Assembly: GCA_016192075.1 (NCBI GenBank)
Contig: JACPUU010000021.1
Location: 219,416-283,415, forward strand
DNA from: Bacteroidota bacterium
Lineage (GTDB): Bacteria > Bacteroidota > Bacteroidia > Flavobacteriales_D > Crocinitomicaceae
Length of the DNA stretch: 64,000 nt
Direction of reading: 5' to 3'
Below, in pieces: positions 51,850 to 60,853 of the stretch. Position 1 is the first letter of the stretch; the number at the start of each line of letters is the position of its first letter. Both the position numbers and the translations under genes were made by a program. Under the pieces are notes generated by a model. It had not been told where the DNA came from and did no database searches. It was given only the letters and a program-made list of their open reading frames with translations.

Positions 51850-53679
51850 ATGAGTTTCAGATTTTCCATAGGTAAAAAAATCGGTACTGGATTTGGCGTA
51901 TTAATCCTGTTCATCATCATTGTATTTGGCGCAACTTTTCTGGCCGTTAACAACGGTATTACCACATTCCAGGAAAACGATAAAACAACCAATGAACTTA
52001 TTCAGGTACTTACCCCTTCGAAAGAAAAAGTAGCGCACCTGCGGCTTTCGCTCAATGAATCCAAACAACTTGCCATTCAATGGGTGAATGATCAAAGCCG
52101 CAACGATGTGCCGGACAAACTGCGACTGAAAAACATTATCACTCACAACATTCCGGAAATTATTTCAGACATTGAAACACTGGCGCCGGAATGGAAAAAT
52201 GAAGAAGACCGCCAGATTCTAAACCGTGTTATTGGTCGCATTGATACGCTTTTCACCATTTATGAAGAGATCATGGCCCTGCTGCCGGACATTGCCAGTT
52301 ACGATGATTTATTCAGCTCCTTTCAGGCACGTTTTTACGTAGCACAGGATGGTGATGTACCCGTTTTGGCCGGTAAAATTGAACAAAACCTGCTGAACCT
52401 GCACAACAGCCTTGAAAAGCAGGAAGAGGATGCCCTTGCACTTGTTAAAAGCTCATCGGTAGAATCCAAAGAAAAATTTCAGGCCCTTAAATTCTACTGG
52501 TTTTTAGGCGGGGCACTGATTATATGCGCTATTCTCATTGCCATTTTCACCACAAACTCCATTGTAAAACCGCTGCAATCATTGCGGCATATTTTAATTT
52601 CACTAAGCAAGGGAATTTTTCCAAAAACAAAAATCAAGGTGCGCAATGATGAAATTGGTGACATGTCATTGGCCATGATTGGCCTGGTAGACGGCCTTCA
52701 TAAAACCACCGATTTTGCGAAAGAAGTGGGGCAAAGTAATTTCAGCTACCCGTATCAGCCGCTAAGTGATGAGGATGTGCTGGGCCATGCATTGCTCAAA
52801 ATGCGTGATGAGCTGGCTGAAACCGAACGCACCCTGGAGCGCAAAGTAGAAGAACGTACCGAAGAAGTGGTGCAGCAGCGTGATGAAATTGAGCGGCAGC
52901 GGCTTAAACTTGAAGATTTGTATAAAGATGTGACGGATAGTATCCGTTACGCAAAACGGCTTCAGTATTCGATTCTTCCTCCACAAGAGGTTATTCGTAA
53001 AGTGTGTCCTGAATCGTTTGTTTTGTTTAAACCAAAAGACATCGTTTCCGGTGATTTTTACTGGTTCTATGAAACAGAAGGTAAATCACTGGTAGCTGCC
53101 GTGGATTGTACCGGGCATGGTGTGCCGGGCGCATTCATGAGCCTTGTAGGTGCAAACGGACTGAATGCAGCGGTTAAAGAACACCAAAAAACCAAACCGG
53201 GTCTTATACTGAATGAGCTCAACAAATTTGTATCAGACTCATTGAATAAAGGCAGTGATGACAATAGCGTGCGTGATGGAATGGACCTTTCATTCTGCAC
53301 CATTGATTACCAGAAAATGGAGCTCGAATTTTCAGGTGCCAACAACCCTTTATACATTATCCGCAATAACGAGTTTTTGATTGTTAAGGCTGACAAATTT
53401 GCTATTGGATCATTTGAGCCGGGCACCCACAATTATACTACCACGCTGGTGCCTATTCAAAAAGGCGACCTCATTTATTTATTTACAGATGGATACGCCG
53501 ATCAGTTTGGTGGTGACAAAGGAAAAAAATACCTTTACAAACATTTCCGCGATACCTTGCTTTCAGTACATCATAAACCCATGAAAGATCAGCATGATTT
53601 TCTGAAAGACCAGATTGAAACATGGCAAGGCTCTTATGAGCAGGTTGATGACATTCTGGTGATTGGTATCCGAATTTAA
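51850..53679 (+). CDS. Membrane-bound HAMP-SpoIIE family protein phosphatase
   Basis: 609 residues. TM1 at about 12-34 (GTGFGVLILFIIIVFGATFL), a helical periplasmic sensor domain (35-215), TM2 at 217-237 (WFLGGALIICAILIAIFTTN), HAMP at about 238-290 (SIVKPLQSLRHILISLSKGI), a second linker helix, coiled coil (LERKVEERTEEVVQQRDEIE), and the SpoIIE domain from about 385. Motifs: DIVSGDFYWFYE, VDCTGHGVPGAFMS, RDGMDLSFCTID, FTDGYADQFGG. Unlike the two paralogues in this window it ends QVDDILVIGIRI and has no 3'-end repeat module. It is the third gene of the operon, five bases from the cyclase gene, so phosphatase and cyclase outputs are probably driven by related inputs. Confidence 0.92.
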   Translation: MSFRFSIGKKIGTGFGVLILFIIIVFGATFLAVNNGITTFQENDKTTNELIQVLTPSKEKVAHLRLSLNESKQLAIQWVNDQSRNDVPDKLRLKNIITHNIPEIISDIETLAPEWKNEEDRQILNRVIGRIDTLFTIYEEIMALLPDIASYDDLFSSFQARFYVAQDGDVPVLAGKIEQNLLNLHNSLEKQEEDALALVKSSSVESKEKFQALKFYWFLGGALIICAILIAIFTTNSIVKPLQSLRHILISLSKGIFPKTKIKVRNDEIGDMSLAMIGLVDGLHKTTDFAKEVGQSNFSYPYQPLSDEDVLGHALLKMRDELAETERTLERKVEERTEEVVQQRDEIERQRLKLEDLYKDVTDSIRYAKRLQYSILPPQEVIRKVCPESFVLFKPKDIVSGDFYWFYETEGKSLVAAVDCTGHGVPGAFMSLVGANGLNAAVKEHQKTKPGLILNELNKFVSDSLNKGSDDNSVRDGMDLSFCTIDYQKMELEFSGANNPLYIIRNNEFLIVKADKFAIGSFEPGTHNYTTTLVPIQKGDLIYLFTDGYADQFGGDKGKKYLYKHFRDTLLSVHHKPMKDQHDFLKDQIETWQGSYEQVDDILVIGIRI

Positions 53680-53684
53680 CTCAC

Positions 53685-56600
53685 ATGCTTAAACCGGCAA
53701 TTCGCTTTCTCACCCTTTTGCTGCTTTGCTTTGCGGCATCTCTGTTCAGCCAGGCGCAGCAAAAGAATATCCGTTTTGACCGTTTCTCTATTGAAAGCGG
53801 TCTTTCACAAAGCTCTGTAACCGGCATTGTACAAGATGATCTGGGTTATATCTGGATAGCCACCCAGGACGGGTTAAACCGTTTTGACGGCTATGATTTC
53901 ATGGTATTTAAAAGTGACCCTGAAGACAGCACCACTTTACCTAACAACTACCTGTATTTTCTTCAAAAAGATGAGTTTGGATACCTGTGGTTTGGAACCA
54001 ACCGGGGCATTGGACGCATAAACCCGCGCAACTTTAATATTACCCGTGTTAACCGTGAATTGGTTCCCACAATCCGCGGTTATGTTTTCACGCACCTGGG
54101 ATTTGATGTCAACAATACCATTTGGGCCCTTTCAGACAAGTACGGCATCAATAAAATCAATCCTCGCACCAAAGAGGTTGAAATACTCAAAGGCATAAAC
54201 GGTGACAGCGGTTTCTCATGCCTGTTTATTGACAATTTTCATACCGTTTGGATTGGAACAGAGTCTGGTAAAATTTATTATGCGGCCCCACCCTATAACG
54301 CCTATAAAGAAATAGACCAGGCCCAGAAAAAACCGTCTAGAATTACGCAGATAAGCCAAAACGACAACTCGTCTTTACTGGTATCTACAGAGGCCGGCAT
54401 TTTTACCATTGATCACGATAAAATCATGCGTCCGCTGGCAGAAAACAAGATTCTGGAATTTCTTGAAATTTCATGTGCCTACCGTGAAAGTGCCAGCAAC
54501 GTGTGGATTGGGACCGAAGAAGACGGCCTGTTTCTGCTAAAGACTGACTCAACCGGAAATGAAAAAGTATTTCAATACAAAACCAATCCTTATAACAATT
54601 CAAGTATACCTGACGACCATGTTACCTGCATTTTTGAAGACAAAAACGGCGTTTTCTGGATTGGTGCTGAAAAGGGATTCTCCAAATTTGATAAATACAA
54701 ACAAGGGTTTGCCAGCATCTCTATCAACAATGATCCGGCACACGGACTGGTAGATTACAACGTGTGGTCTTTTGCAGAAAACAGCACCGGTGACATTTTT
54801 ATTGGCACTAAAAAAGACCTGACTATTTACAAAAGTGACGAGCAGCGCTTCTATCACATTTACCGTGATAAAACCACCCAGGCATACCTGCTGAGCATTT
54901 ATGTTGACTCACCCAACACCGTGTGGCTGGGTTATGACGACGGCCTTTATATACTCACCATCAACAATCTTAAAACGGGCGATTATTCGTTCAAAAAAGT
55001 GGCCTTTCAAACGGCAAATTCAGAGTCTAATGACCTGCGCGTTTACCAGATTGTACCGGCAGATGAAAACCGCCTTTGGATTGGCTCACGCCTGGGGCTG
55101 TCTATCATTGACAAGCGCAGCCTCGATTATTCATTCTATGCAAAAACAGACAGTGAGAATAGTATTGGTGAGGGCTCTGTAAAAGTTATTTACCGTGATC
55201 TTACCGGCAAAATATGGCTGGTTACAAGTGACCAGGGCCTTTACAACATCGTTGAAAAACAAGACGGGTCATTCTACTTCAAACACTATCCAATTATCAA
55301 TCACGATGAGCAGAACGGGCACATCACCTGCCTGCTTCAAACTGAAAAAAATTACCTGTGGCTGGGCACTTACGGTGACGGCATTAAAAAACTGGATTTG
55401 TCTACCAACGAAACAACCAATTATACGGAATCAGAAGGATTGGCCAACAATGTTATTTACGGGCTGCTTGAAGATGCCGAGCACAATATCTGGGCAAGTA
55501 CCAACAAGGGCATTTCACGCTTTAATCCGGCAAGCGAACTGTTCACCAACTTTACCGTCAAAGACGGCTTGCAAAGTAACGAGTTCAATACCAATGCATA
55601 CCTGAAATCATCTGAAGGATTACTCTACTTTGGCGGCATTAATGGGTATACAGTTTTTAACCCGCATTTTATCAATAAAAATCCCAACGAACCACACGCC
55701 ATTATTTCCAAAGTGGTGCTTTCATCCAAAGGGTCAAACAACCGTGAAATTATAGCGCAGAACATTACCAAAACCAGTGAGCTGAACCTCGAATATTTTG
55801 AAAACGACATCTCCTTTGAATTCATTTCTACGAACTATTCAAACACCGGCAAAACGCGTTACAAGTATATATTGGAGGGACACGAAGAAGAGTTCAGTTA
55901 CCTTGAAAACGAAAATAAAGTCAATTACCTCAACATTCCGCATGGCAATTACACGCTGAAGGTTTTTGCCCAAAGCGCAGACGGAATCTGGTCAGCCGAA
56001 CCAACTGTTATTCACCTCAACATTACACCCCCTTTCTGGCTTACCTGGTGGTTCCGCATTCTCATAATTCTGGTGTTGACCGCTATTGGAATTGCCATTT
56101 ACAGACGCCGGGTAGATGCTATCCGCAGGCAAAAAGTACGGCTTGAAATAGAGGTGGTTAAACGCACCCGCCAGGTAACTGAACAAAGTAAAAAAATTGA
56201 GGATCAGAAGAAAAAAGTAGAGATTCAAAAAGCTAAAATTGAGCACCAGAAAGAGTTGCTTGAAAAAGAAAAAGAAAAAGTAGAACAATTGCTCCTGAAC
56301 ATTTTGCCCGAAGGCACCGCTGAAGAGCTCAAAAAAGAAGGACGTTCAAAAGCCCGTTATTACAAAAACGTTTCGGTATTATTTACTGATTTTGTAGGTT
56401 TTTCAAAGATTGCCGAGGACATGAAACCACAGGAACTGGTTCAGAAACTCGATAGCTATTTCTCCAAATTCGATGAAATTATTGAGAAATATGACCTGGA
56501 AAAAATCAAAACCATTGGTGACTCATACATGTGTGCGGGCGGGGTTCCAATCCGCAACAAAAGCAACGCCATTGAGGTAACACTTTCAGCACTTGAAATT

Positions 56601-57587
56601 AAAGATTACATGCTGGATCGCCAGAAAGCAGCACTTGAAAGAGGTGAAAAAGACTGGGAAATACGCATTGGAATCAACACCGGTGAAGTAATTGCCGGTG
56701 TAATAGGGATCAAACGCTTTGCCTATGACATCTGGGGTGCTACGGTGAACCAGGCACAACGGATGGAAATGCACGGCCAGCCAGGTACCGTGAATGTATC
56801 CGGAAACACCTACGAATACATTGCCCCTTATTTTGAATGTACCTACCGCGGTAAAGTACAAACCAAACACAAAGGAATGCTTGACATGTACTATGTCAGC
56901 GGCATAAAACCTGAACTTTCAATCAAAGGTGAAGGCAAAAAACCAAACAACAAGTTTTGGAAAATTGTGGATCTTCACTTGTACAGCTCAATCAATTACA
57001 TGAAGGCTGAGCGGCATATTATGAAGATTCTGGAAACACAGCTTTCTCCCAAATTACTTTATCACAGTATTAATCATACCATTGATGTTACCAAGGCTGT
57101 AGAGCGTTTAGCCATCATGGAGGGCATTACCGATGAAGACCTTTTCTTACTGAAATCAGCAGCTACTTACCACGATGCCGGTTTTATTGAGAAATATGAA
57201 AAAAACGAGGAAATAGGCATGCGCCTGGCCCGTGAAATTCTTCCAAAATACGGTTATACGCAAGAGCAGATTGATGTGATTGACGGCCTGATCAAAGCCA
57301 CCGAAATTCCGCAAACACCAAATACGCATCTGCAGCAGATTATGTGTGACGCTGACCTGGACTACCTGGGCCGTGATGACTTTCATGACATTGCCAACCT
57401 GCTGCGCCGTGAATTGCGTGAGCACGGTAAACTGAACAGTGACCGCATGTGGGATGAAATTCAGGTGAAATTTCTTACCGCACACACGTACTTCACCAAA
57501 TCAGCCATTAAGCTTCGGCAAGAGAAAAAAATGAAGCACATTGAAGAGATTAAAGCCAAACTATTGGTGTACGACTACAAAGATTAA
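53685..57587 (+). CDS. Sensor adenylate cyclase: beta-propeller, Y_Y_Y, TM, class III cyclase and HD domain in one chain
   Basis: 1300 residues. Signal peptide 1-25; two-component-regulator-type propeller repeats at about 30-690 (GYIWIATQDGLNRFDGYDF, GYLWFGTNRGIGRI, NIWASTNKGISRFNP); Y_Y_Y domain about 700-780; one TM helix near 785-805; coiled coil; class III cyclase about 895-1080; helical link; HD domain about 1110-1290. Cyclase residues: metal ligands Asp902 and Asp946, adenine-selecting Lys942 and Asp1015, transition-state Asn1022 and Arg1026, all present, so cAMP rather than cGMP is predicted. HD residues: His1127/His1131 (YHSINHT), His1163-Asp1164 (YHDAGF), Asp1222 (CDADLDYLG). Such HD domains hydrolyse phosphoesters, so one chain may both make and remove a nucleotide signal. 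It ends the four-gene operon. The HD substrate is unknown. Confidence 0.9.
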   Translation: MLKPAIRFLTLLLLCFAASLFSQAQQKNIRFDRFSIESGLSQSSVTGIVQDDLGYIWIATQDGLNRFDGYDFMVFKSDPEDSTTLPNNYLYFLQKDEFGYLWFGTNRGIGRINPRNFNITRVNRELVPTIRGYVFTHLGFDVNNTIWALSDKYGINKINPRTKEVEILKGINGDSGFSCLFIDNFHTVWIGTESGKIYYAAPPYNAYKEIDQAQKKPSRITQISQNDNSSLLVSTEAGIFTIDHDKIMRPLAENKILEFLEISCAYRESASNVWIGTEEDGLFLLKTDSTGNEKVFQYKTNPYNNSSIPDDHVTCIFEDKNGVFWIGAEKGFSKFDKYKQGFASISINNDPAHGLVDYNVWSFAENSTGDIFIGTKKDLTIYKSDEQRFYHIYRDKTTQAYLLSIYVDSPNTVWLGYDDGLYILTINNLKTGDYSFKKVAFQTANSESNDLRVYQIVPADENRLWIGSRLGLSIIDKRSLDYSFYAKTDSENSIGEGSVKVIYRDLTGKIWLVTSDQGLYNIVEKQDGSFYFKHYPIINHDEQNGHITCLLQTEKNYLWLGTYGDGIKKLDLSTNETTNYTESEGLANNVIYGLLEDAEHNIWASTNKGISRFNPASELFTNFTVKDGLQSNEFNTNAYLKSSEGLLYFGGINGYTVFNPHFINKNPNEPHAIISKVVLSSKGSNNREIIAQNITKTSELNLEYFENDISFEFISTNYSNTGKTRYKYILEGHEEEFSYLENENKVNYLNIPHGNYTLKVFAQSADGIWSAEPTVIHLNITPPFWLTWWFRILIILVLTAIGIAIYRRRVDAIRRQKVRLEIEVVKRTRQVTEQSKKIEDQKKKVEIQKAKIEHQKELLEKEKEKVEQLLLNILPEGTAEELKKEGRSKARYYKNVSVLFTDFVGFSKIAEDMKPQELVQKLDSYFSKFDEIIEKYDLEKIKTIGDSYMCAGGVPIRNKSNAIEVTLSALEIKDYMLDRQKAALERGEKDWEIRIGINTGEVIAGVIGIKRFAYDIWGATVNQAQRMEMHGQPGTVNVSGNTYEYIAPYFECTYRGKVQTKHKGMLDMYYVSGIKPELSIKGEGKKPNNKFWKIVDLHLYSSINYMKAERHIMKILETQLSPKLLYHSINHTIDVTKAVERLAIMEGITDEDLFLLKSAATYHDAGFIEKYEKNEEIGMRLAREILPKYGYTQEQIDVIDGLIKATEIPQTPNTHLQQIMCDADLDYLGRDDFHDIANLLRRELREHGKLNSDRMWDEIQVKFLTAHTYFTKSAIKLRQEKKMKHIEEIKAKLLVYDYKD

Positions 57588-57591
57588 TGTT

Positions 57592-57627
57592 CGCCGTAGG
57601 GGCGGGTCGCGACTCGCCCCTACGGCG
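57592..57627. repeat. GC-rich palindrome overlapping the 3' end of the papain-like lipoprotein gene
   Basis: CGCCGTAGGGGCG and CGCCCCTACGGCG are perfect 13-base arms around GGTCGCGACT. It lies between the convergent cyclase gene (ending 57587) and the lipoprotein gene, and can act as a bidirectional terminator. The minus-strand gene takes its TAG stop (57620-57622) from the palindrome. Confidence 0.8.
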
Positions 57628-58432
57628 TTTCAATTACCGTAATTACTTCATTCAAAAGCCACTTTTCCATCAGCTTTTTATTGCCACTGATAGGCGCCAC
57701 ATAAAAACGCAGATAACCTGCAAATGCCTGTGACTCCTGAATCCGCTCAACGGTTACACCCTGCGCACCGATATAGTTGGAATGAATCACAAAAAGCTGG
57801 TTGTTTTCACGCAGCAAAAAGCCAACGTGGCTTTGATCAAATCCCAAAAAATACAGGCCGTTTAGCAGCATTGTGTCCAGTTGCGCTATAATGGCTTCGG
57901 TTGTTGATTCCTCCACGGTGATAAGTTGGTTTGAATCTATTGCAAGTGTCAATGCCTCATGAATGGGCAATTGCTGCGCCATTTTATACCGGTTCACGTT
58001 TAAACCCATGTGCTGCAATGTGGTTGAAACAAAATAACCGCAGGCAACGGTTCCCTGACCTGGTACGGCGGTATATCCTTCAAATGTCCACGGGGTACCA
58101 TACCAATATGGAATAATGCCATGTACCAGGCGATGACAGAACCAGCTACTGATAGAATCCATACTCGCATCTGTGCTGTAAAGGCTCCGCTTTTCTTTCA
58201 TAATCAGCACCTTCATATCAACGTAGCTTATAGTTGAATCGCGCTGATAAAAGTGAACACTGTCTGTCAACCAATCTTGTTTAACCAGCTTTGGCTCACC
58301 TACGGCTGACGCCCCGGTCTTATACAAAGGATCATGCGCCGCATTTGCGTCGCTGCAACCTAAAGACAGCAGCATTGGAGTCAGTAAAAGAGCAAAAAAC
58401 ACAACCGGTTTGTTCACTAAAAGGATCTGCAT
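57620..58432 (-). CDS. Lipoprotein with papain-like (NlpC/P60-type) catalytic residues
   Basis: 270 residues. Lipobox LSLGC (Cys26) after a hydrophobic stretch. The C-terminal half has a likely Cys-His dyad: Cys131 in GQGTVACGYFVSTTLQ, with the Cys at a helix start as in NlpC/P60 and papain-like hydrolases, His202 in FDQSHVGFLLRENN (H-V-G-F is typical) and a third polar residue in FVIHSNY (His217 or Asn219). It could cleave peptidoglycan peptides or amide bonds at the outer membrane. The assignment is by motif only. Its end lies inside a palindromic repeat, so the last two residues (Thr-Pro) come from the repeat. Confidence 0.65.
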   Translation of the reverse strand: MQILLVNKPVVFFALLLTPMLLSLGCSDANAAHDPLYKTGASAVGEPKLVKQDWLTDSVHFYQRDSTISYVDMKVLIMKEKRSLYSTDASMDSISSWFCHRLVHGIIPYWYGTPWTFEGYTAVPGQGTVACGYFVSTTLQHMGLNVNRYKMAQQLPIHEALTLAIDSNQLITVEESTTEAIIAQLDTMLLNGLYFLGFDQSHVGFLLRENNQLFVIHSNYIGAQGVTVERIQESQAFAGYLRFYVAPISGNKKLMEKWLLNEVITVIETP

Positions 58433-58485
58433 AGACCCTATGAATACTTAAACCAGAAAAAGTAACGGGAATTCAGTAAAAAATC

Positions 58486-58875
58486 TTAACGGTCAAGTTT
58501 AACCAGGGTGAGATCAGGTTCGCCGTTTTTGCCCTCCAGAAAGAGTGACCGGCTTTTTTTATTCCACAGCAAATCAATCTGGTACGATACATTTTTGCCG
58601 TTGGTCAGGCTGGCTTTGATGAGGTATTGTGAACCGCTTTGCTTCAAAAAGGTATAGGATCCTTTTAACTCAATGGTTCCGCTGCTGTAAAAAATACCGT
58701 CTGCTTTAAGTGATACAAACACATCGTGCTTTTCAATATTCAGCTCAACATCATTTTTTAATACACTGTAGGCCGCCATTTCGCCGGCATAGCTGCCGTA
58801 ACAGTCCCTGGGCAGTTCTTCGGCCATAGCGGCCACGCCAACGAACAAAAGAAAAAGGGTTTGTACTATTTTCAT
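58486..58875 (-). CDS. Small secreted protein of unknown function
   Basis: 129 residues from ATG 58875; the frame is open to 58935, but the extra 20 residues are not signal-like, while MKIVQTLFLLFVGVAAMAEE is. The mature protein is beta-rich (DCYGSYAGEMAAYSVLKNDV, VFVSLKADGIFYSSGTIELK, SRSLFLEGKNGEPDLTLVKL) with a single Cys near the N-terminus, resembling a small lipocalin-like or avidin-like barrel. I do not recognise a family. It follows no partner: the papain-like lipoprotein begins 53 bases downstream on the same strand, so the two could be one transcript. Confidence 0.7.
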   Translation of the reverse strand: MKIVQTLFLLFVGVAAMAEELPRDCYGSYAGEMAAYSVLKNDVELNIEKHDVFVSLKADGIFYSSGTIELKGSYTFLKQSGSQYLIKASLTNGKNVSYQIDLLWNKKSRSLFLEGKNGEPDLTLVKLDR

Positions 58876-59004
58876 TGGGTTTGGTAAATAACGGTTACAA
58901 AAATAAAATTTCCGTTGGTACACAGGCAATTTCATGTTAATAAAAAAATTGGCCCTGTTTAAATAAAGTCCGCCTTATGAAATCATTCAGACGCTCATTG
59001 GGCT

Positions 59005-59012
59005 TAAATTTG
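59005..59012 (+). promoter_or_regulatory. Bacteroidota -7 box (TAAATTTG)
   Basis: Matches TAnnTTTG, 16 bases before the thyA ATG. No -33 TTG at the usual distance. Confidence 0.4.
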
Positions 59013-59028
59013 AGCGAATTTTTGTTCC

Positions 59029-59853
59029 ATGAAACAATATCTTGATTTAGTAAAACACATTACCAAAAATGGTACCCAAAAGGGAGACCGCACAGGAACG
59101 GGTACCAAAAGCGTGTTTGGTTACCAGATGCGCTTTGACCTGAGTGAAGGTTTTCCAATGCTTACAACTAAAAAATTACACCTTAAATCCATCATTTACG
59201 AGCTGCTTTGGTTCATTCAGGGAGATACCAACATCAACTACCTGAATGCGAACGGTGTCAAAATCTGGGATGCCTGGGCCAATGAAAACGGAGACCTTGG
59301 ACCTGTTTACGGGGCGCAATGGCGCAACTGGAACGGGGAAGGCATTGATCAGCTCAGCATGGTCATTGATCAGCTTAAATCAAACCCCAACAACCGCCGC
59401 ATTATGGTTTCAGCCTGGAACCCCAGCGTAATGCCGGATACCTCAAAATCATTTGCTGAAAATGTTGCCAATGGAAAAGCCGCACTCCCGCCCTGCCATG
59501 CGTTTTTTCAATTCTATGTTGCTGATGGTAAACTTTCATGCCAGCTATATCAGCGCAGCGCAGATGTTTTTTTAGGTGTGCCGTTTAACATTGCCTCCTA
59601 TGCCCTTTTTACCATGATGGTTGCACAGGTTTGCGGCTTACAGCCCGGCGAGTTCATTCATACCTTTGGAGACGCCCACCTTTACAACAATCACTTTGAG
59701 CAGGTTGAACTGCAGCTTACCCGTGAGCCAAGAGCGCTTCCACAAATGAAAATAAACCCGGCCGTAACTTCCATTTTTGATTTCAAATTTGAAGATTTTG
59801 AATTGCTCAATTACGATCCGCACCCACACATTAAAGGGGAAGTAAGCGTTTAG
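59029..59853 (+). CDS. thyA: Thymidylate synthase
   Basis: 274 residues, close to the usual ThyA length. It converts dUMP to dTMP using methylenetetrahydrofolate. Visible landmarks: the N-terminal [20 protein letters not shown], the [15 protein letters not shown] phosphate-binding segment, the nucleophile Cys156 in [30 protein letters not shown] and the C-terminal [13 protein letters not shown]. Three bases separate its stop from the folA start: the classical thyA-folA operon, in which FolA regenerates the tetrahydrofolate that ThyA oxidises. Confidence 0.97.
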   Translation: MKQYLDLVKHITKNGTQKGDRTGTGTKSVFGYQMRFDLSEGFPMLTTKKLHLKSIIYELLWFIQGDTNINYLNANGVKIWDAWANENGDLGPVYGAQWRNWNGEGIDQLSMVIDQLKSNPNNRRIMVSAWNPSVMPDTSKSFAENVANGKAALPPCHAFFQFYVADGKLSCQLYQRSADVFLGVPFNIASYALFTMMVAQVCGLQPGEFIHTFGDAHLYNNHFEQVELQLTREPRALPQMKINPAVTSIFDFKFEDFELLNYDPHPHIKGEVSV

Positions 59854-59855
59854 AC

Positions 59856-60368
59856 ATGGTCAAATTAATCGTAGCAAAAGCTTCCAATGACGTTATTGGA
59901 AAAGACAATGACCTGATCTGGCATCTGCCTGCTGACATGCGGTTTTTTACACAAACCACCAAAGGGCACATTGTTGTTATGGGCCGCCGCAACTGGGATT
60001 CAATACCACTGAAATACCGGCCGCTGTCTGACCGCATCAACGTTGTAATAACGCGGAATGATGCGTTTCACGACCCCGGCTGCAGTGTATTTCACAGCAT
60101 TGAAGAGGCCATTGCCTTTTATAAAACAGATGACACGCGTGATATTTTTATCATTGGCGGCGGACAGATTTATACGCACGCCATAAAGCACAACCTGGTG
60201 GATGAAATGTTTGTAACCCACATTGATCAGGCCTTTGAGGGTGATACCTGGTTTCCGGCAATTGATGAAACCGTTTGGCAAAAAGAACCCGTTATGAGCC
60301 ACCCCAAAGACGAAAAAAATGCTTACAGCTTTACGGTATTCAAATATGCCCTGAAGACTAAAAAATGA
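59856..60368 (+). CDS. folA: Dihydrofolate reductase
   Basis: 170 residues, normal length. It reduces dihydrofolate with NADPH, paired with ThyA encoded just upstream. Motifs: IVAKASNDVIGKDNDLIWHL with the conserved W and the acidic residue in LPADMRFF, VVMGRRNWDSIP for NADPH binding, and IFIIGGGQIYTHAIKH with the GG dinucleotide-binding turn. Nothing unusual is seen in the active site. The lipoprotein gene follows after 14 bases, perhaps in the same transcript. Confidence 0.96.
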   Translation: MVKLIVAKASNDVIGKDNDLIWHLPADMRFFTQTTKGHIVVMGRRNWDSIPLKYRPLSDRINVVITRNDAFHDPGCSVFHSIEEAIAFYKTDDTRDIFIIGGGQIYTHAIKHNLVDEMFVTHIDQAFEGDTWFPAIDETVWQKEPVMSHPKDEKNAYSFTVFKYALKTKK

Positions 60369-60382
60369 TGCATTAAATTACC

Positions 60383-60844
60383 ATGAAGAATTTCGCCGTT
60401 GTCGCATTGTTAAGCTGCAGTTTTGGGTGTGCAAATCATACCCCTGAAAATGCTTCGCTGCAATCAGAAAACAACACCGGAAAACTATCACCGGAAACCG
60501 AAATAACCAGCCTCAATGCAGCAGACGTAACAAGCTATGAAAACACACCCGAATCAATAGCTATGTATTTCTATGCTTCACGCATTCGCAAAGACACTGA
60601 TTGGGAAAAGGTATGTGTTGCCGAACCTGAACGCAGGCCAAAATTTCAAAACGGACTCGAAAAATACGCCACCTGGAACTTTGAAAAATACCGGTTTGTG
60701 CGTAAAGAAGAGTTTCGACCGGACGCCTGGTGGGTCACTATTTACATGGCTATAAACGTGGATGGTCACACATCAGACGGCGAAGACGAGGTTACCGTTG
60801 AAAAAATAAATGGCACTTTTTTAATCACTGAAGTTCCAACCTAG
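60383..60844 (+). CDS. Lipoprotein of unknown function
   Basis: 153 residues with the lipobox SFGC (Cys16) after MKNFAVVALLSCS. An unstructured Asn/Ser/Glu-rich spacer (to about 55) is followed by a small domain of about 95 residues: SIAMYFYASRIRKDTDWEKV, EKYRFVRKEEFRPDAWWVTI and EDEVTVEKINGTFLITEVPT. This helix-plus-strands layout resembles NTF2-like or DUF4878-type domains of small lipoproteins, but I cannot name it firmly. It lies between folA and topB, with short gaps on both sides (14 and 9 bases), so it is probably carried in one operon with them. Confidence 0.65.
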   Translation: MKNFAVVALLSCSFGCANHTPENASLQSENNTGKLSPETEITSLNAADVTSYENTPESIAMYFYASRIRKDTDWEKVCVAEPERRPKFQNGLEKYATWNFEKYRFVRKEEFRPDAWWVTIYMAINVDGHTSDGEDEVTVEKINGTFLITEVPT

Positions 60845-60853
60845 CGCAAAAAC

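Noticed and set aside
56000..56290. Phe-rich minus-strand frame opposite the coiled coil of the cyclase
   Set aside because: It is the antisense of the Lys/Glu-rich coiled coil, which always gives Phe/Leu-rich frames.
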